From: an uncultured Collinsella sp.
GTDB taxonomy: Bacteria; Actinomycetota; Coriobacteriia; Coriobacteriales; Coriobacteriaceae
Assembly: GCA_900542315.1 (NCBI GenBank)
Contig: UQMV01000008.1
Location: forward strand, 1 to 64,000
Reading direction: 5' to 3'
DNA: 64,000 nucleotides
A model generated the notes under the pieces. That model worked only from the letters and a program-made list of their open reading frames with translations, was not told the DNA's origin and did not search any database. Shown here in pieces: positions 8,200-17,500 of the stretch. Made by a program: the position numbers and the translations under genes. Position 1 is the stretch's first letter. Each line of letters starts with the position of its first letter.

Positions 8200-8282
8200 G
8201 GGGACAGGTACGTTTGCACCGTCTTGGTATTCCGGGGACAGGTATGTTTGCACCACATTGGTGCAGATTAACCTGTCCCCCT
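8200..8282. repeat. Family C palindromic repeat (one and a half copies)
   Basis: A half unit GGGGACAGGTACGTTTGCACC is followed by a full palindrome whose arms are GGGGACAGGTatgTTTGCACCA and its inverted form, ending AACCTGTCCCC. It begins 10 bases after the csoR stop codon. Related elements are near 39.3 kb and 46.0 kb. Confidence 0.75.
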
Positions 8283-8335
8283 TGCTCTAAATCGGGTATA
8301 AAGGCGTGCAGCATATCGAACGAAAGGCAATTTGC

Positions 8336-8809
8336 ATGAATGACTTTATGAAGGGTCGCAATGGTGCCGATGAACTCACCATCGTGATGGGTTTTGCCGG
8401 CATCGTCATCGCGATGATCGGATCGATAGCCCGCATCCAGTGGCTCAGCTGGATTGCCATCGTCGTAATCGTGATTGGCGTGCTGCGCGGCCTGTCCAAA
8501 AATATCGACGCACGTCACAAGGAGAACGAGGCCTTTGTCGCCGCGACTGCAAACGTACCCGGCTTGGGCAAGTTTGTAGCTAGCTTGGGCGGCGGAGCTG
8601 CAGCGGCCAACGCCTCGCGCGCAGCCGGTACTAGCAAGGAAGACTTTGAACGTGCCAAGCGCACAGCCAAGAAGATGTGGAAGGGCCGCAAGACCACGGC
8701 CTATCTAAAGTGCCCCAACTGCGGCCAGATGCTCTCCGTTCCCAAGGGCAAAGGCAAGATCCGCGTCACCTGCCCCAAGTGCCATGCCAAGATGGAGACG
8801 CGCTCATAG
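8336..8809 (+). CDS. Small membrane protein with C-terminal zinc ribbon
   Basis: A 157-residue protein of unknown function. Two hydrophobic helices (about residues 14-30 and 34-50) form a hairpin, followed by a Gly/Ala-rich linker, a basic stretch and a C-terminal zinc ribbon with CPNCGQ and CPKCHAK. This looks like a membrane-anchored nucleic-acid- or protein-binding module. The ATG at 8336 follows AAAGG; a GTG 30 bases upstream has no ribosome binding site. It ends at a bidirectional terminator shared with the convergent amidohydrolase gene. Confidence 0.8.
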   Translation: MNDFMKGRNGADELTIVMGFAGIVIAMIGSIARIQWLSWIAIVVIVIGVLRGLSKNIDARHKENEAFVAATANVPGLGKFVASLGGGAAAANASRAAGTSKEDFERAKRTAKKMWKGRKTTAYLKCPNCGQMLSVPKGKGKIRVTCPKCHAKMETRS

Positions 8810-8827
8810 CTGCCATACCATGGGACA

Positions 8828-8867
8828 AATAAAAGCCGAGGCCTCGCACTGGGACCTCGGCTTTTTG
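8828..8867. terminator. Bidirectional intrinsic terminator
   Basis: AAAAGCCGAGG pairs with CCTCGGCTTTT, with T runs on both strands, between two convergent genes. Confidence 0.88.
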
Positions 8868-8899
8868 TATGCGGCAACGGAGCTGTCCCTTTGTCTCAT

Positions 8900-10270
8900 C
8901 TACGCCACACCGTCGCGGGCCAGCTCCTCGGCAAGCGCTTCGGCTGGCATGGCCATAATCGCGTCGAGCTCGGCATCCACCTCGAGGATGCGCTTCACCT
9001 TGAGCTTGCGCACCAGATCGCCGCGACACATCACGTGCATCGGCTCACGCAGAGCGCACAGGTCATCGAGCGGGTTCTCGCGCGTCACCAAGATATCGGC
9101 AGCCTTGCCGCACTCAATCGTGCCGGTCTCGCCGCCCAGCCCCAGCAGCTCGGCATTGACCTGCGTGGCCGTATGCAGCGCGAAAGCGTTGCCCACGCCG
9201 ACATACTTGGCAAAATAGGCCACCTCACGCCACATGTCGTACTGCGTCACGAACGGGCAGCTCGAGTCCGTGCCAAGGCCCACCTTAACGCCAGCTTCCA
9301 GTGCGGCACGGGCGCTCTCGATGATGCCCGAGCACACGATGTCACCGTTCTTCTTTTGTGTATCGGTCGAATGGGTCTTTTCCGGGTCGAGCAATACAAA
9401 CGGCAGCGCCGGGCTGATAGTGCAGGTAACGCTGGGCGCACGCCCCTCGAGCTGCGTGCCCGCGGCGCCACGGTACAGTTCCATGATCTCGGGCGTCAAC
9501 GGAGCGCCGTGCTCGATCGTATCGACGCCGGCCTGAAGCGCAGCCTTCACGCCTTCGGTGCTCTCGACATGGGCCATAACCGGCAAGCCTACCTCGTGTG
9601 CAGCCTTACACGCAGCCGCGGCAACCTCGACCGGCATGCGCAGCACGCCCGGCTCGCCCACCTCCGTCGCGTCGAACACGCCGCCCGTTACGAACAGTTT
9701 AATGACGTCGGCACCGCGAGCATACAGGTCGCGCACCTGCTCGGCCGCTTCGGCGGGACTGTTGGCCACCTGGGCGAACAAGCCCGCACCATGGCCGCCC
9801 GGCACCGTGACGCCCGTTCCCGGCGCCACCAGGCGCGGACCCTGATACTTGCCGGCATCGATAGCATCGCGCACGGCAAGATCGGCAAACAGCGGATCGC
9901 CCGCGCCGCGCACCGTGGTCACGCCACTTGCCAGTTGTTGTTGGGCGCTGCCCTTAAGAATATGGCGCACGATGGCGCGCCCCACGGGATTATCGAGTTT
10001 CTTCATCAACGCACCCGCATCGCCCGCCGAAACCGGCTTGCCCGAACCGCACAGATGCACATGCATATTGATGAGGCCTGGCATGAGATACGCACCTGCC
10101 AGGTCGATGACCTCGGCACCCGCGGGCGCCTGCGCCACAGCACTCGGCCCCATCCAGGTGATGACGCCGCGCTCAACAGTCACGGCCATATCGGGCTGCG
10201 GCTCCATATGCTCCGAACCGTCCAGGACGGTCGCATTGATAAACAACGTGGAACGATCGGCAGACGTCAT
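8900..10270 (-). CDS. Metal-dependent amidohydrolase (imidazolonepropionase/prolidase-like)
   Basis: A 456-residue member of the amidohydrolase superfamily. It has the HxH metal motif (NMHVHLCG, His70 and His72), a KLFVTGG strand carrying the likely carboxylated Lys, two later His motifs (MAHVES, IEHGAP) and the GTDSS Asp motif. Such enzymes hydrolyse amide or ester bonds in cyclic or peptide-like substrates; the natural substrate cannot be told from sequence. The start at 10270 is chosen because GGGAGGAG stands six bases before the ATG; the frame is open 11 codons further upstream. No pathway genes flank it. Confidence 0.88.
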   Translation of the reverse strand: MTSADRSTLFINATVLDGSEHMEPQPDMAVTVERGVITWMGPSAVAQAPAGAEVIDLAGAYLMPGLINMHVHLCGSGKPVSAGDAGALMKKLDNPVGRAIVRHILKGSAQQQLASGVTTVRGAGDPLFADLAVRDAIDAGKYQGPRLVAPGTGVTVPGGHGAGLFAQVANSPAEAAEQVRDLYARGADVIKLFVTGGVFDATEVGEPGVLRMPVEVAAAACKAAHEVGLPVMAHVESTEGVKAALQAGVDTIEHGAPLTPEIMELYRGAAGTQLEGRAPSVTCTISPALPFVLLDPEKTHSTDTQKKNGDIVCSGIIESARAALEAGVKVGLGTDSSCPFVTQYDMWREVAYFAKYVGVGNAFALHTATQVNAELLGLGGETGTIECGKAADILVTRENPLDDLCALREPMHVMCRGDLVRKLKVKRILEVDAELDAIMAMPAEALAEELARDGVA

Positions 10271-10417
10271 ATCGAGCTCCTCCCTCACGATTAACATGAA
10301 CATTTGTCCATTATTACCTAGTCCCGCTGGATTGCTGCAGACGCATCGGTTAACGGAGGGAAGAGGGGATGTGGGGGACGGAATACGTTGAGCCCCACCC
10401 CAGCAACATCAGGGAAA

Positions 10418-10475
10418 TGTCTCAATCTGTAACAGGTACAGGGTTATTGGGCCCCTTGATGTTACAGATCGAGAT
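10418..10475. repeat. Family A palindromic repeat, copy 5
   Basis: First of four copies in the 485-base gap between the amidohydrolase and the AbiEi/DUF559-like gene. Starts TGTCTCAATCTGTAACAG and ends TGTTACAGATCGAGAT. Confidence 0.87.
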
Positions 10476-10498
10476 CTTTCGGCAGCCGCCAACCTTCC

Positions 10499-10555
10499 GT
10501 CTCAATCTGTAACAGTTACGGGCCCAAACAGCCGCCAAACGTTACAGATTGAGAT
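10499..10555. repeat. Family A palindromic repeat, copy 6
   Basis: GTCTCAATCTGTAACAG to CGTTACAGATTGAGAT, 81 bases after the start of copy 5. The linker before it (GCCGCCAACCTTCC) recurs before copies 8 and 10. Confidence 0.87.
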
Positions 10556-10578
10556 ATTCTCCAGCCCCGTCGTCAAAC

Positions 10579-10635
10579 GTCTAAATCTGTAACAGGTAGA
10601 CAGGTTTTCGGCCTCTAGATGTTACAGATTGAGAT
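10579..10635. repeat. Family A palindromic repeat, copy 7
   Basis: GTCTAAATCTGTAACAG to TGTTACAGATTGAGAT, 80 bases after copy 6. Confidence 0.87.
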
Positions 10636-10658
10636 CTTTTAGCGGTAGCCAACCTTCC

Positions 10659-10716
10659 GTCTCAATCTGTAACAGTTACGAGGCCAAACGGTCCCTTGTT
10701 GTTACAGATTGAGACA
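10659..10716. repeat. Family A palindromic repeat, copy 8
   Basis: GTCTCAATCTGTAACAG to TGTTACAGATTGAGACA, 80 bases after copy 7. Last of the largest array. Confidence 0.87.
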
Positions 10717-10756
10717 AACTCGGCAGGAACAACCACCTCCGCGTCAGTTGCACCCC

Positions 10757-11833
10757 TTAGCGCCCATACCACTGCCGTCTCCATTCCTCCGCCAGATTGA
10801 CCCGCTGCAGAATGCCCGCCAGTCTCATCTTTTCAGCCAGCTTCCCCGGATTCTTGAGCTCATCAAACGTAAACCTCAGTATTTTATGTCCGAGCATCGT
10901 CAGATGGGACTCTCGCTGACGTTCTGCCACGAATGGGTCGACCGGCTCCCGACCTTCGCCGTTCTGCAAGGTGTACTTCCCCTTTCCGTCGAGCTCGCCG
11001 ATGACACACGTCCCGTCCACGAGCCGCCAAAAATAGTCGACGCGAAACACCTGGCTCGGATCGAGCGGGTCGCGAAACTCCACCTGCAGCTCCGGAACTG
11101 GAAAGCCGTACGCAATAAAGAACGCTCGGAACCGAGACTCGCCGCCGTTTTCGGACAGCCCGTCCGCATACGACGCAATCACCTGTGCCCTGCGATACCC
11201 TCGCCTGCCCTCGCAATCGGCGCGGAGGCGCTCGCACAAATCCCAACGTGATACGCCTTTCGCCCGCAGTGCAGAATCGGCAATCGCCAACCCGTAGGAG
11301 AACGGCGCACGCAGCAAGCAATCCTCCACTGTGCGCCAAAACGACGTCACCCGCACGCCATCAACACGCTCGAGCGCGCCCGCCATCTGTGGACGCGACA
11401 ACCTGCACCCGCTGCTCAACGTCACCGAACAACCTGTCTTAACAAGAAAACGCGGCCCGAGCAGATCATTCGGCACCTCCAGACCCCACAAAAGCGCCGC
11501 GTCATAGCCCCAAAACGCCCAATCGGGATGAAACTCCGCAAGCCCTTTGATAGTCCTCAACGCTCGCTCCGCCGGCGTCAATGCATCCCAATCATGCTGA
11601 AAACAGAACAGGTACGGCTCGGGCTCCGCGATATCGTCGGTTCCAACATGACGTCGCAGCCACATGAGCTCGGTATTGTCATGCGTTGCGAGCAGCGCAC
11701 CTTGCTTGGCCGCCTCCGTGAGCCGCGCGAGCATCCTATTCCGCGCCAACGTGTTGCGAGTCGCATGTTTGTGTTTGAGAACGGTATTAGACACTTTCGT
11801 CACCACCACGTCAGACAAATGGACCAGCGTCAC
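10757..11833 (-). CDS. AbiEi/DUF559-like protein, possible nuclease or antitoxin-type regulator
   Basis: A 358-residue protein. The N-terminal two thirds resemble the DNA-binding AbiEi-type antitoxin domains of actinobacteria (a helical start, then a WGYDAALLWGL-type segment). The C-terminal 120 residues look like the DUF559/Vsr-like PD-(D/E)xK fold: GELDGKGKY, then a RQRESHLTMLGHKILRFT segment and a final helix. Proteins of this build are common in actinobacterial accessory DNA, but their activity is untested as far as I know. No AbiEii-like toxin gene is adjacent. The start is taken at GTG 11833 behind GGAGG; a TTG six codons earlier is the alternative. Family A repeat clusters lie on both sides. 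Confidence 0.6.
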   Translation of the reverse strand: MTLVHLSDVVVTKVSNTVLKHKHATRNTLARNRMLARLTEAAKQGALLATHDNTELMWLRRHVGTDDIAEPEPYLFCFQHDWDALTPAERALRTIKGLAEFHPDWAFWGYDAALLWGLEVPNDLLGPRFLVKTGCSVTLSSGCRLSRPQMAGALERVDGVRVTSFWRTVEDCLLRAPFSYGLAIADSALRAKGVSRWDLCERLRADCEGRRGYRRAQVIASYADGLSENGGESRFRAFFIAYGFPVPELQVEFRDPLDPSQVFRVDYFWRLVDGTCVIGELDGKGKYTLQNGEGREPVDPFVAERQRESHLTMLGHKILRFTFDELKNPGKLAEKMRLAGILQRVNLAEEWRRQWYGR

Positions 11834-11852
11834 CGTTGCCTCCGCTGACAAA

Positions 11853-11910
11853 TGTCTTGATCTGTAACAGGAAGACAGTCTTTGAGCCTCTAGTTGTTAC
11901 AGAACAAGAT
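11853..11910. repeat. Family A palindromic repeat, copy 9
   Basis: TGTCTTGATCTGTAACAG to TTGTTACAGAACAAGAT, just before the start of the AbiEi/DUF559-like gene. Confidence 0.85.
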
Positions 11911-11934
11911 CTTTCGACAGCCGCCAAACCTTCC

Positions 11935-11992
11935 GTCTCAATCTGTAACAGTTACGGGCTCAAACAGCCGCTAAACGTTACAGATTGAGACA
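11935..11992. repeat. Family A palindromic repeat, copy 10
   Basis: GTCTCAATCTGTAACAG to CGTTACAGATTGAGACA, 82 bases after copy 9. Its body is almost the same as copy 6. Confidence 0.87.
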
Positions 11993-12027
11993 AAGTCAGG
12001 GCTGTAGGGCGACACCAGTCACATCCC

Positions 12028-12735
12028 CTACTCCCATTCTTGTTCGTAGATGTTGAGGGACTTTACGTACCGCCCCTGGGCGCCCATGATGTCGCGGACC
12101 AGGCGCAAAAAGAAGCTGATGCACGAGGTGTCAAAGCCATCCTGCAGATCCTCCGGATGCACCGCACCCGGCCCATCGACCGCCGTGTCACTCAGGCGCG
12201 CGATGTCATACAGATAGAGCTGTCCCGCCGTCAGCCAGACATCGTCGACGCAGGCGAGGCGTACCGCAATCGCTCCGTCGCTCCAATGCTCCTTTTGCAC
12301 GATATGCGGGTCGTAGACATCAAAACCATGATCGGTGCGTATGTCCTTCAGCACGACCATGCCGGACGCAGGATCCTTGTCCAAAATGCCAAAGCGTGAG
12401 AAATACTGCGTGTCGCGTACCTGCTCGAGCCGCTTGAGCGAGGCAGGCGAAAACGATGCCGGCGGCTCGTCAACATACAGCTCGAGCAGCGTCTTGCCAT
12501 GGCGATAGGAGCGCTCGAAGAGCAGCCAATCGGTAAACGCCATGTTGTAGGCCATGATTTCGTTTTGCGAAGGCTCGGTGCAATAGCTGAGCCATGGGTC
12601 GACAATGATCTCGAACTGTTCGCGCGCCGGCTCCAAAAACTGGAACTTCCGCAGCATCCAAAAATGGGCCATGTCGGCAATATCGTTGCCGACGGCTTCG
12701 GCCAGCTGCGCTCGATCTAAAGCGTGGTCAGTCAT
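12028..12735 (-). CDS. Conserved-looking hypothetical protein
   Basis: A 235-residue soluble, acidic protein that I do not recognise. It is rich in Trp, Tyr and Phe (for example PWLSYCTEP, TDWLLFERSYRHGKTLLELY), has no signal peptide or membrane helix, and reads like an intact folded protein, not a shadow frame. The N-terminal ATG has a strong TGAGGAGG ribosome binding site. It is separated from the AbiEi/DUF559-like gene by two family A repeats and is probably a stand-alone unit. Confidence 0.72.
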   Translation of the reverse strand: MTDHALDRAQLAEAVGNDIADMAHFWMLRKFQFLEPAREQFEIIVDPWLSYCTEPSQNEIMAYNMAFTDWLLFERSYRHGKTLLELYVDEPPASFSPASLKRLEQVRDTQYFSRFGILDKDPASGMVVLKDIRTDHGFDVYDPHIVQKEHWSDGAIAVRLACVDDVWLTAGQLYLYDIARLSDTAVDGPGAVHPEDLQDGFDTSCISFFLRLVRDIMGAQGRYVKSLNIYEQEWE

Positions 12736-13024
12736 GGCATCCTCCTCAAACTGATGGACCTCAATTTGAGCTTACGAGGAGGGTGGTCGGCCACGGCCAG
12801 CGCGGGCAAAATAGGCCTCCGGCTGCAAACCAGATGCTGACCAAACACTTGACGAAAAGCTTGACCGAAAATGCGCACCGCAACAAAACCGCAGGTAAAC
12901 ATAGACGGCCAACCCGCCCTTTTGAGCCAGATACCCACAGCCACCACAGAAACAACAGGTGACCACAGCCCAAGAAGTCGACAAATGAACACCCGTACGT
13001 CGACAAACGAGCAAATCACTCGCA
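12736..13024. other. Intergenic region without recognised gene
   Basis: About 290 bases of lower-GC DNA between the unknown protein gene and the gltD 3' end. Open frames here are short and lack ribosome binding sites. Only the family B repeat at its left-hand gltD end is recognisable. Confidence 0.4.
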
Positions 13025-13077
13025 AAGAGTGTCCCCAACGACTAGACAAAAAATGACTAGTCATTGGGGACGCTCTT
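13025..13077. repeat. Family B repeat, copy 1
   Basis: Two 21-base arms (13025-13045 and 13057-13077) form an inverted pair with two mismatches; the unit is AAGAGTGTCCCCAACGACTAG. It lies 11 bases beyond the gltD stop codon. Confidence 0.8.
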
Positions 13078-13088
13078 AAATGACTACT

Positions 13089-14570
13089 TTACAGCTCCAG
13101 CGCCTCGGCGACTTCGGCTGCACAGGCCAGGGCATCGGCCATGGCGTTCACAACGAGCGAGCTGCCGTTGCGGGCATCACCCGCCACATACACCGGCGCG
13201 GCATCCGCGGCGACACCCTCCGTGCGAGCCGCGTGGTGCGAGCCCTCGGCAGCCATCACCGGCAGCGGACGACCAGTGGCGGCAACGGGCACCCCAACGG
13301 CGTCGAACACGCCATGCTCGGGACCCGAAAAGCCGCAGGCGATGAGCACCAGCTGCGCCGGCACCTCGTGCTCGGAGCCCGCGATGCGCTCCGGCTTGCC
13401 GGCCGACCAGTCCAGATCGACCACGCGCAGGCCCGCGGCCGCACCTTTCCTGTCCAGCAGCACCTCGAGCGTATCCACGCCCCAGGCACGCATCTCGCCA
13501 CCCATGGCAGCGATGGCCTCCTGCTGGCCGTAGTCGGTCTTCTTCACATTGGGCCACTGCGGCCAGGGGTTGCTCGCCGTACGTTTATCGGGCGCAGCCG
13601 GCAAGAACTCAAACTGGCGCACGCTGCGCGCACCCTGGCGCACCGCGGTACCCACGCAGTCGTTGCCGGTATCACCGCCGCCAATGACCACGACGTCCAA
13701 GCCGCGCGCGTCAATAGCGGGCTCGCCGCCGTCGAGCACCGAGACGGTCGATGCCGTCAGGTAGTCCACGGCGTACACCACGCCCGGGGCGTCGATGTTC
13801 GCAGCCGAAAGCCCACGCGGGGCACGGGCGCCGGCAGCCACCACGACAGCATCAAAGTCGTCGAGCTTGGCGGCAACCTTGGGATCGCTTACGTCGGCGT
13901 TCAGCTCAAACACAATGCCCAGCTCACGCATGAGCGCCACGCGGCGCTCGACCACGGACTTCTCGAGCTTCATGTTGGGAATACCGTACATGAGCAGGCC
14001 GCCCGGACGGTCGTCGCGCTCAAAAACTGTCACGCGGGCGCTGCGGCGGGCGAGCTCCCACGCGGCCACCAGGCCAGCAGGACCGGAGCCCACCACGGCA
14101 ACCGTGGGTGCGCCCTCCCCCGCCGGCTCAAAGCGGCGCGGACCGCCGTTGGCCCACTCGTGGTCGCTGATCGCACGCTCGTTGTCGTGAATCGTCGTGG
14201 GCTGGCCGTCAACCGAGCCCAGATTGCACGCGGCCTCGCACAGAGCCGGGCACACGCGGCTCGTGAACTCGGGCATGGGCGAGGTGAGCGACAGACGCTC
14301 GGCAGCCTCGTCCCAGCGACCGCGATACACCAGCTCATTCCACTCGGGAATCAGGTTGTGCAGCGGGCAGCCGCTCGGGCGCGCCTTGCCAAAGCTCGCG
14401 CCCATCTGGCAAAACGCCACGCCGCACATCATGCAGCGGCTCGCCTGAGCACGGCGCGCGTCATCGTCGAGCTCCACGTACAGCGGATCGAAATCGCGGC
14501 TGCGCTCCTCCACGGGGCGAAGCTCGTGGGTCACGCGATCGATATCAAGAAAAGCACCGGGCTTACTCAT
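13089..14570 (-). CDS. gltD: Glutamate synthase small (beta) subunit
   Basis: A 493-residue flavoprotein that passes electrons from NADPH to the large subunit for glutamate formation from glutamine and 2-oxoglutarate. The N-terminal part holds the iron-sulfur Cys pattern (CMMCGVAFC and GCPLHN, then CPALCEAACNLG). An FAD-binding GSGPAGL motif and a second dinucleotide-binding motif GGGDTGNDC follow. A C-terminal GDARNGSSLVVNAM segment closes the FAD site. It starts five bases after the gltB stop, so the two subunits are co-translated from one message. Length matches GltD of other bacteria. Confidence 0.96.
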   Translation of the reverse strand: MSKPGAFLDIDRVTHELRPVEERSRDFDPLYVELDDDARRAQASRCMMCGVAFCQMGASFGKARPSGCPLHNLIPEWNELVYRGRWDEAAERLSLTSPMPEFTSRVCPALCEAACNLGSVDGQPTTIHDNERAISDHEWANGGPRRFEPAGEGAPTVAVVGSGPAGLVAAWELARRSARVTVFERDDRPGGLLMYGIPNMKLEKSVVERRVALMRELGIVFELNADVSDPKVAAKLDDFDAVVVAAGARAPRGLSAANIDAPGVVYAVDYLTASTVSVLDGGEPAIDARGLDVVVIGGGDTGNDCVGTAVRQGARSVRQFEFLPAAPDKRTASNPWPQWPNVKKTDYGQQEAIAAMGGEMRAWGVDTLEVLLDRKGAAAGLRVVDLDWSAGKPERIAGSEHEVPAQLVLIACGFSGPEHGVFDAVGVPVAATGRPLPVMAAEGSHHAARTEGVAADAAPVYVAGDARNGSSLVVNAMADALACAAEVAEALEL

Positions 14571-14575
14571 GGCAC

Positions 14576-17500
14576 TTACGCCTCCTTCTTGGTCGAAGCA
14601 ACAGAGCTGGCAGCGGCGGCCACAGCACCGGCGCCACCCGCCACATCAAAGCGAGCAACATCCTCGGCACTCGCGCGACCGGTCACGATGTCAAACGCCA
14701 GTTCCTCGGCCTGCGCATGCGTCTTGCCCGCGCCCTCGGCGGCGGCGACAATCGCCAGCACGCGTTCGTACTCGGTCGGGATGACCTTCACAAAGTGCTT
14801 GCTCATCGAGTCAAAGCTGTAGAGCAGCTTAATGCCGCGTGGGCTCTGGGTCGCGTCCACGTGCTCCTGGATGAGCTCGCGAATCTGCGCCAGCTCGCCG
14901 GCCGTCGGGGCTTTAAGCTCAACGCTCTCGTGGTTCACACGGGCATCGAGCGTGCCGTACTGGTCAAAGACATAGGCCACGCCACCCGTCATGCCGGCGG
15001 CGAAGTTCTGCCCGACCTCGCCCAGGATGAGCGCCAGACCACCCGTCATGTACTCGCAGCCATGGTTGCCGCAGCCCTCGACCACCACGGTGGCACCGGA
15101 GTTGCGCACGCCAAAGCGCTGGCCGGCCAGGCCGTTAATGAAGCCACGGCCGCTCGTGGCGCCAAAGAACGCCACGTTGCCCACGATGATGTTCTCGTCG
15201 AACTTGTAGGTCGCACGCGGGTTGGGGCGCACGGAGACCTCGCCGCCCGAAAGGCCCTTGCCAAAGTAGTCGTTGGCGTCGCCGCACACGTTGAGCGTCA
15301 CACCGCGCGGCAGGAACGCGCCAAAGCTCTGACCGGCCGAGCCATCGCAATCGATGGCGATGGAACCGGCGGGCAGGCCCTCGGGATGCGCCTTGGTCAC
15401 CGCGTTGCCCAGGATGGTGCCCACGCAGCGGTTGACGTTGGCGATGTCGGCATGGAAGCGAATCGGACGCAGGTGCGCACGGGCATCGGCCGTATAGGGC
15501 ACAAACAACGTGGAGTCGAGCGTCTTGTCGAGCTCGCTGTCCGCAGCCATCTGGGGCAGGAAGTGACGGCCGTCGGCACCCGGGATGTGGGCACCAAACT
15601 CACAGGTCGCGCTCGCCAGCACGGGCGACAGATCCAGCAGGTTAGCCTTGCGGTTGCCCGGGACCTCAATCTGGCGCAAGCACTCGGGATGGCCGACCAT
15701 CTCGTCGATGGTGCGGAAGCCCAGGCTCGCCATGACCTCGCGCAGCTGCTCGGCAACAAAGAGCATAAAGTGCTCGACGTGCTCTGGCTTGCCGCGGAAG
15801 CCGCGACGCAGGCGGCAGTTTTGCGTAGCGATGCCGGCCGGGCAGGTATCCTGCTGGCAGTCGCGCTGCATGAGGCAGCCCATCGAGATGAGCGGCATGG
15901 TCGCAAAGCCAAACTCCTCGGCACCCAGCAGGCAGGCGACGGCAACATCGGTGCCGTCCATGAGCTTGCCGTCGGCCTCGAGCACCACGCGCGAGCGCAG
16001 GCCGTTTTGCAGCAGCGTCTGCTGGGCCTCGGCAAGACCGAGCTCCAGCGGCAGACCGGCATGCCAAATGGAATCGCGAGCAGCGGCACCCGAGCCGCCG
16101 TTGTGGCCGCTGATCAAGATCTTGTCGGCAGCACCCTTGGCAACACCGGTGGCGATGGTGCCGACACCGGCCTCGCTGACCAGCTTGACCGACACGCGCG
16201 CGCCGGGGTTGGCGTTCTTAAGATCGAAGATCAGCTCTGCCAGGTCCTCGATGGAGTAGATGTCGTGGTGCGGCGGAGGCGAGATCAGGCCGATGCCGGG
16301 CGTGGACTGACGGACCTCGGCAATCCAGGGGTAGACCTTCTTGCCGGGCAGGTGGCCACCCTCGCCAGGCTTGGCGCCCTGGGCCATCTTGATCTGAATC
16401 TCGAAGGCGCTGCACAGGTAGCGGCTCGTCACGCCAAAGCGCGCGCTTGCCACCTGCTTGATGGCGGAGTTCTTGGAGTCACCGTTAGCCAGCGGGGTCT
16501 CGCGGCGCGGATCCTCGCCGCCCTCGCCGGAGTTGGAACGGCCGTGCAGGCGGTTCATGGCGATGGCCATGCACTCGTGTGCCTCTTTGCTGATGGAACC
16601 GTACGACATGGCGCCGGTGTTAAAGCGGCGGACGATGTTGAGCGCGGGCTCGACCTCGTCAAGCGAAACCGGCGTGCGACCGCTGGCATTAAAGTCGAGC
16701 AAGTCGCGCAGGCACACGGCGCGGCCGGTGCGGTGCAGGCGGGCGCTGTACTCCTTAAAGGTGTCGTAGCTGTCCTCACGGCAGGCGGTCTGCAGCAGGT
16801 AGACAGTCTGCGGATCGATGAGGTGATCCTCGCCACCAAGCGGGCGCCACTTGGTCAGGCCCAGCGTGGGCAGTTGATCGGGAGCCGGGCTCTTAAGGAT
16901 AGCGAGCGCGGCGTCGTAGCGCTCGTTTTGCTCGCGCTCAACGTCCTCGACACCCATACCGCCCACACGGCTCACCGTGCCGGCAAAGTACGCGTTGACG
17001 AACTCCGGCGTAAAGCCAACGGCCTCGAAGATCTGCGCCGAATGGTAGCTCTGCACCGTGGAGATGCCCATCTTGGACATGATGGAGACGATGCCGGCGG
17101 TCGCAGCCTTGTTGTAGTTGGCGATGCCCTGCTCGGCTGTCACGTCCAGATCGCCGTGCGCCGCCAGGTCGCGGATGCACGCATGCGCGTTGTACGGGTA
17201 GATGCCGCTTGCGGAGTAGCCCACCAGCGCCGCAAAGTCGTGCGGAGACACGGCATCGCCGCACTCCACCACGATATCGGCAAAGGTGCGCACGTCGGCA
17301 CGGATCAAGTGGTTGTGCACGCAGCCCACGGCGAGCAGCGACGGCACGGGCACCTCGCCCGCAGCGGCACGGTCGCTCAGCACCACGATGTTCACGCCAT
17401 CGCGAACCGCAGCCTCGACGTCTTCGGCAAGCTGCTTGAGCGCAGCCTGCAGCGCGCCCTCACCCGCGTCGCGGCGGTACACGGCACGGAACCGGCGGGT

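Noticed and set aside
10418..10716. Family A array as a CRISPR array
   Set aside because: The units are palindromes of 57 bases with recurring linkers of about 23 bases, not unique spacers, and no cas genes are in the window.
12732..13064. Open frames of 60-110 codons in the gltD upstream gap
   Set aside because: Several overlap each other in different frames, none has a ribosome binding site or family pattern, and they lie across the family B repeat region.
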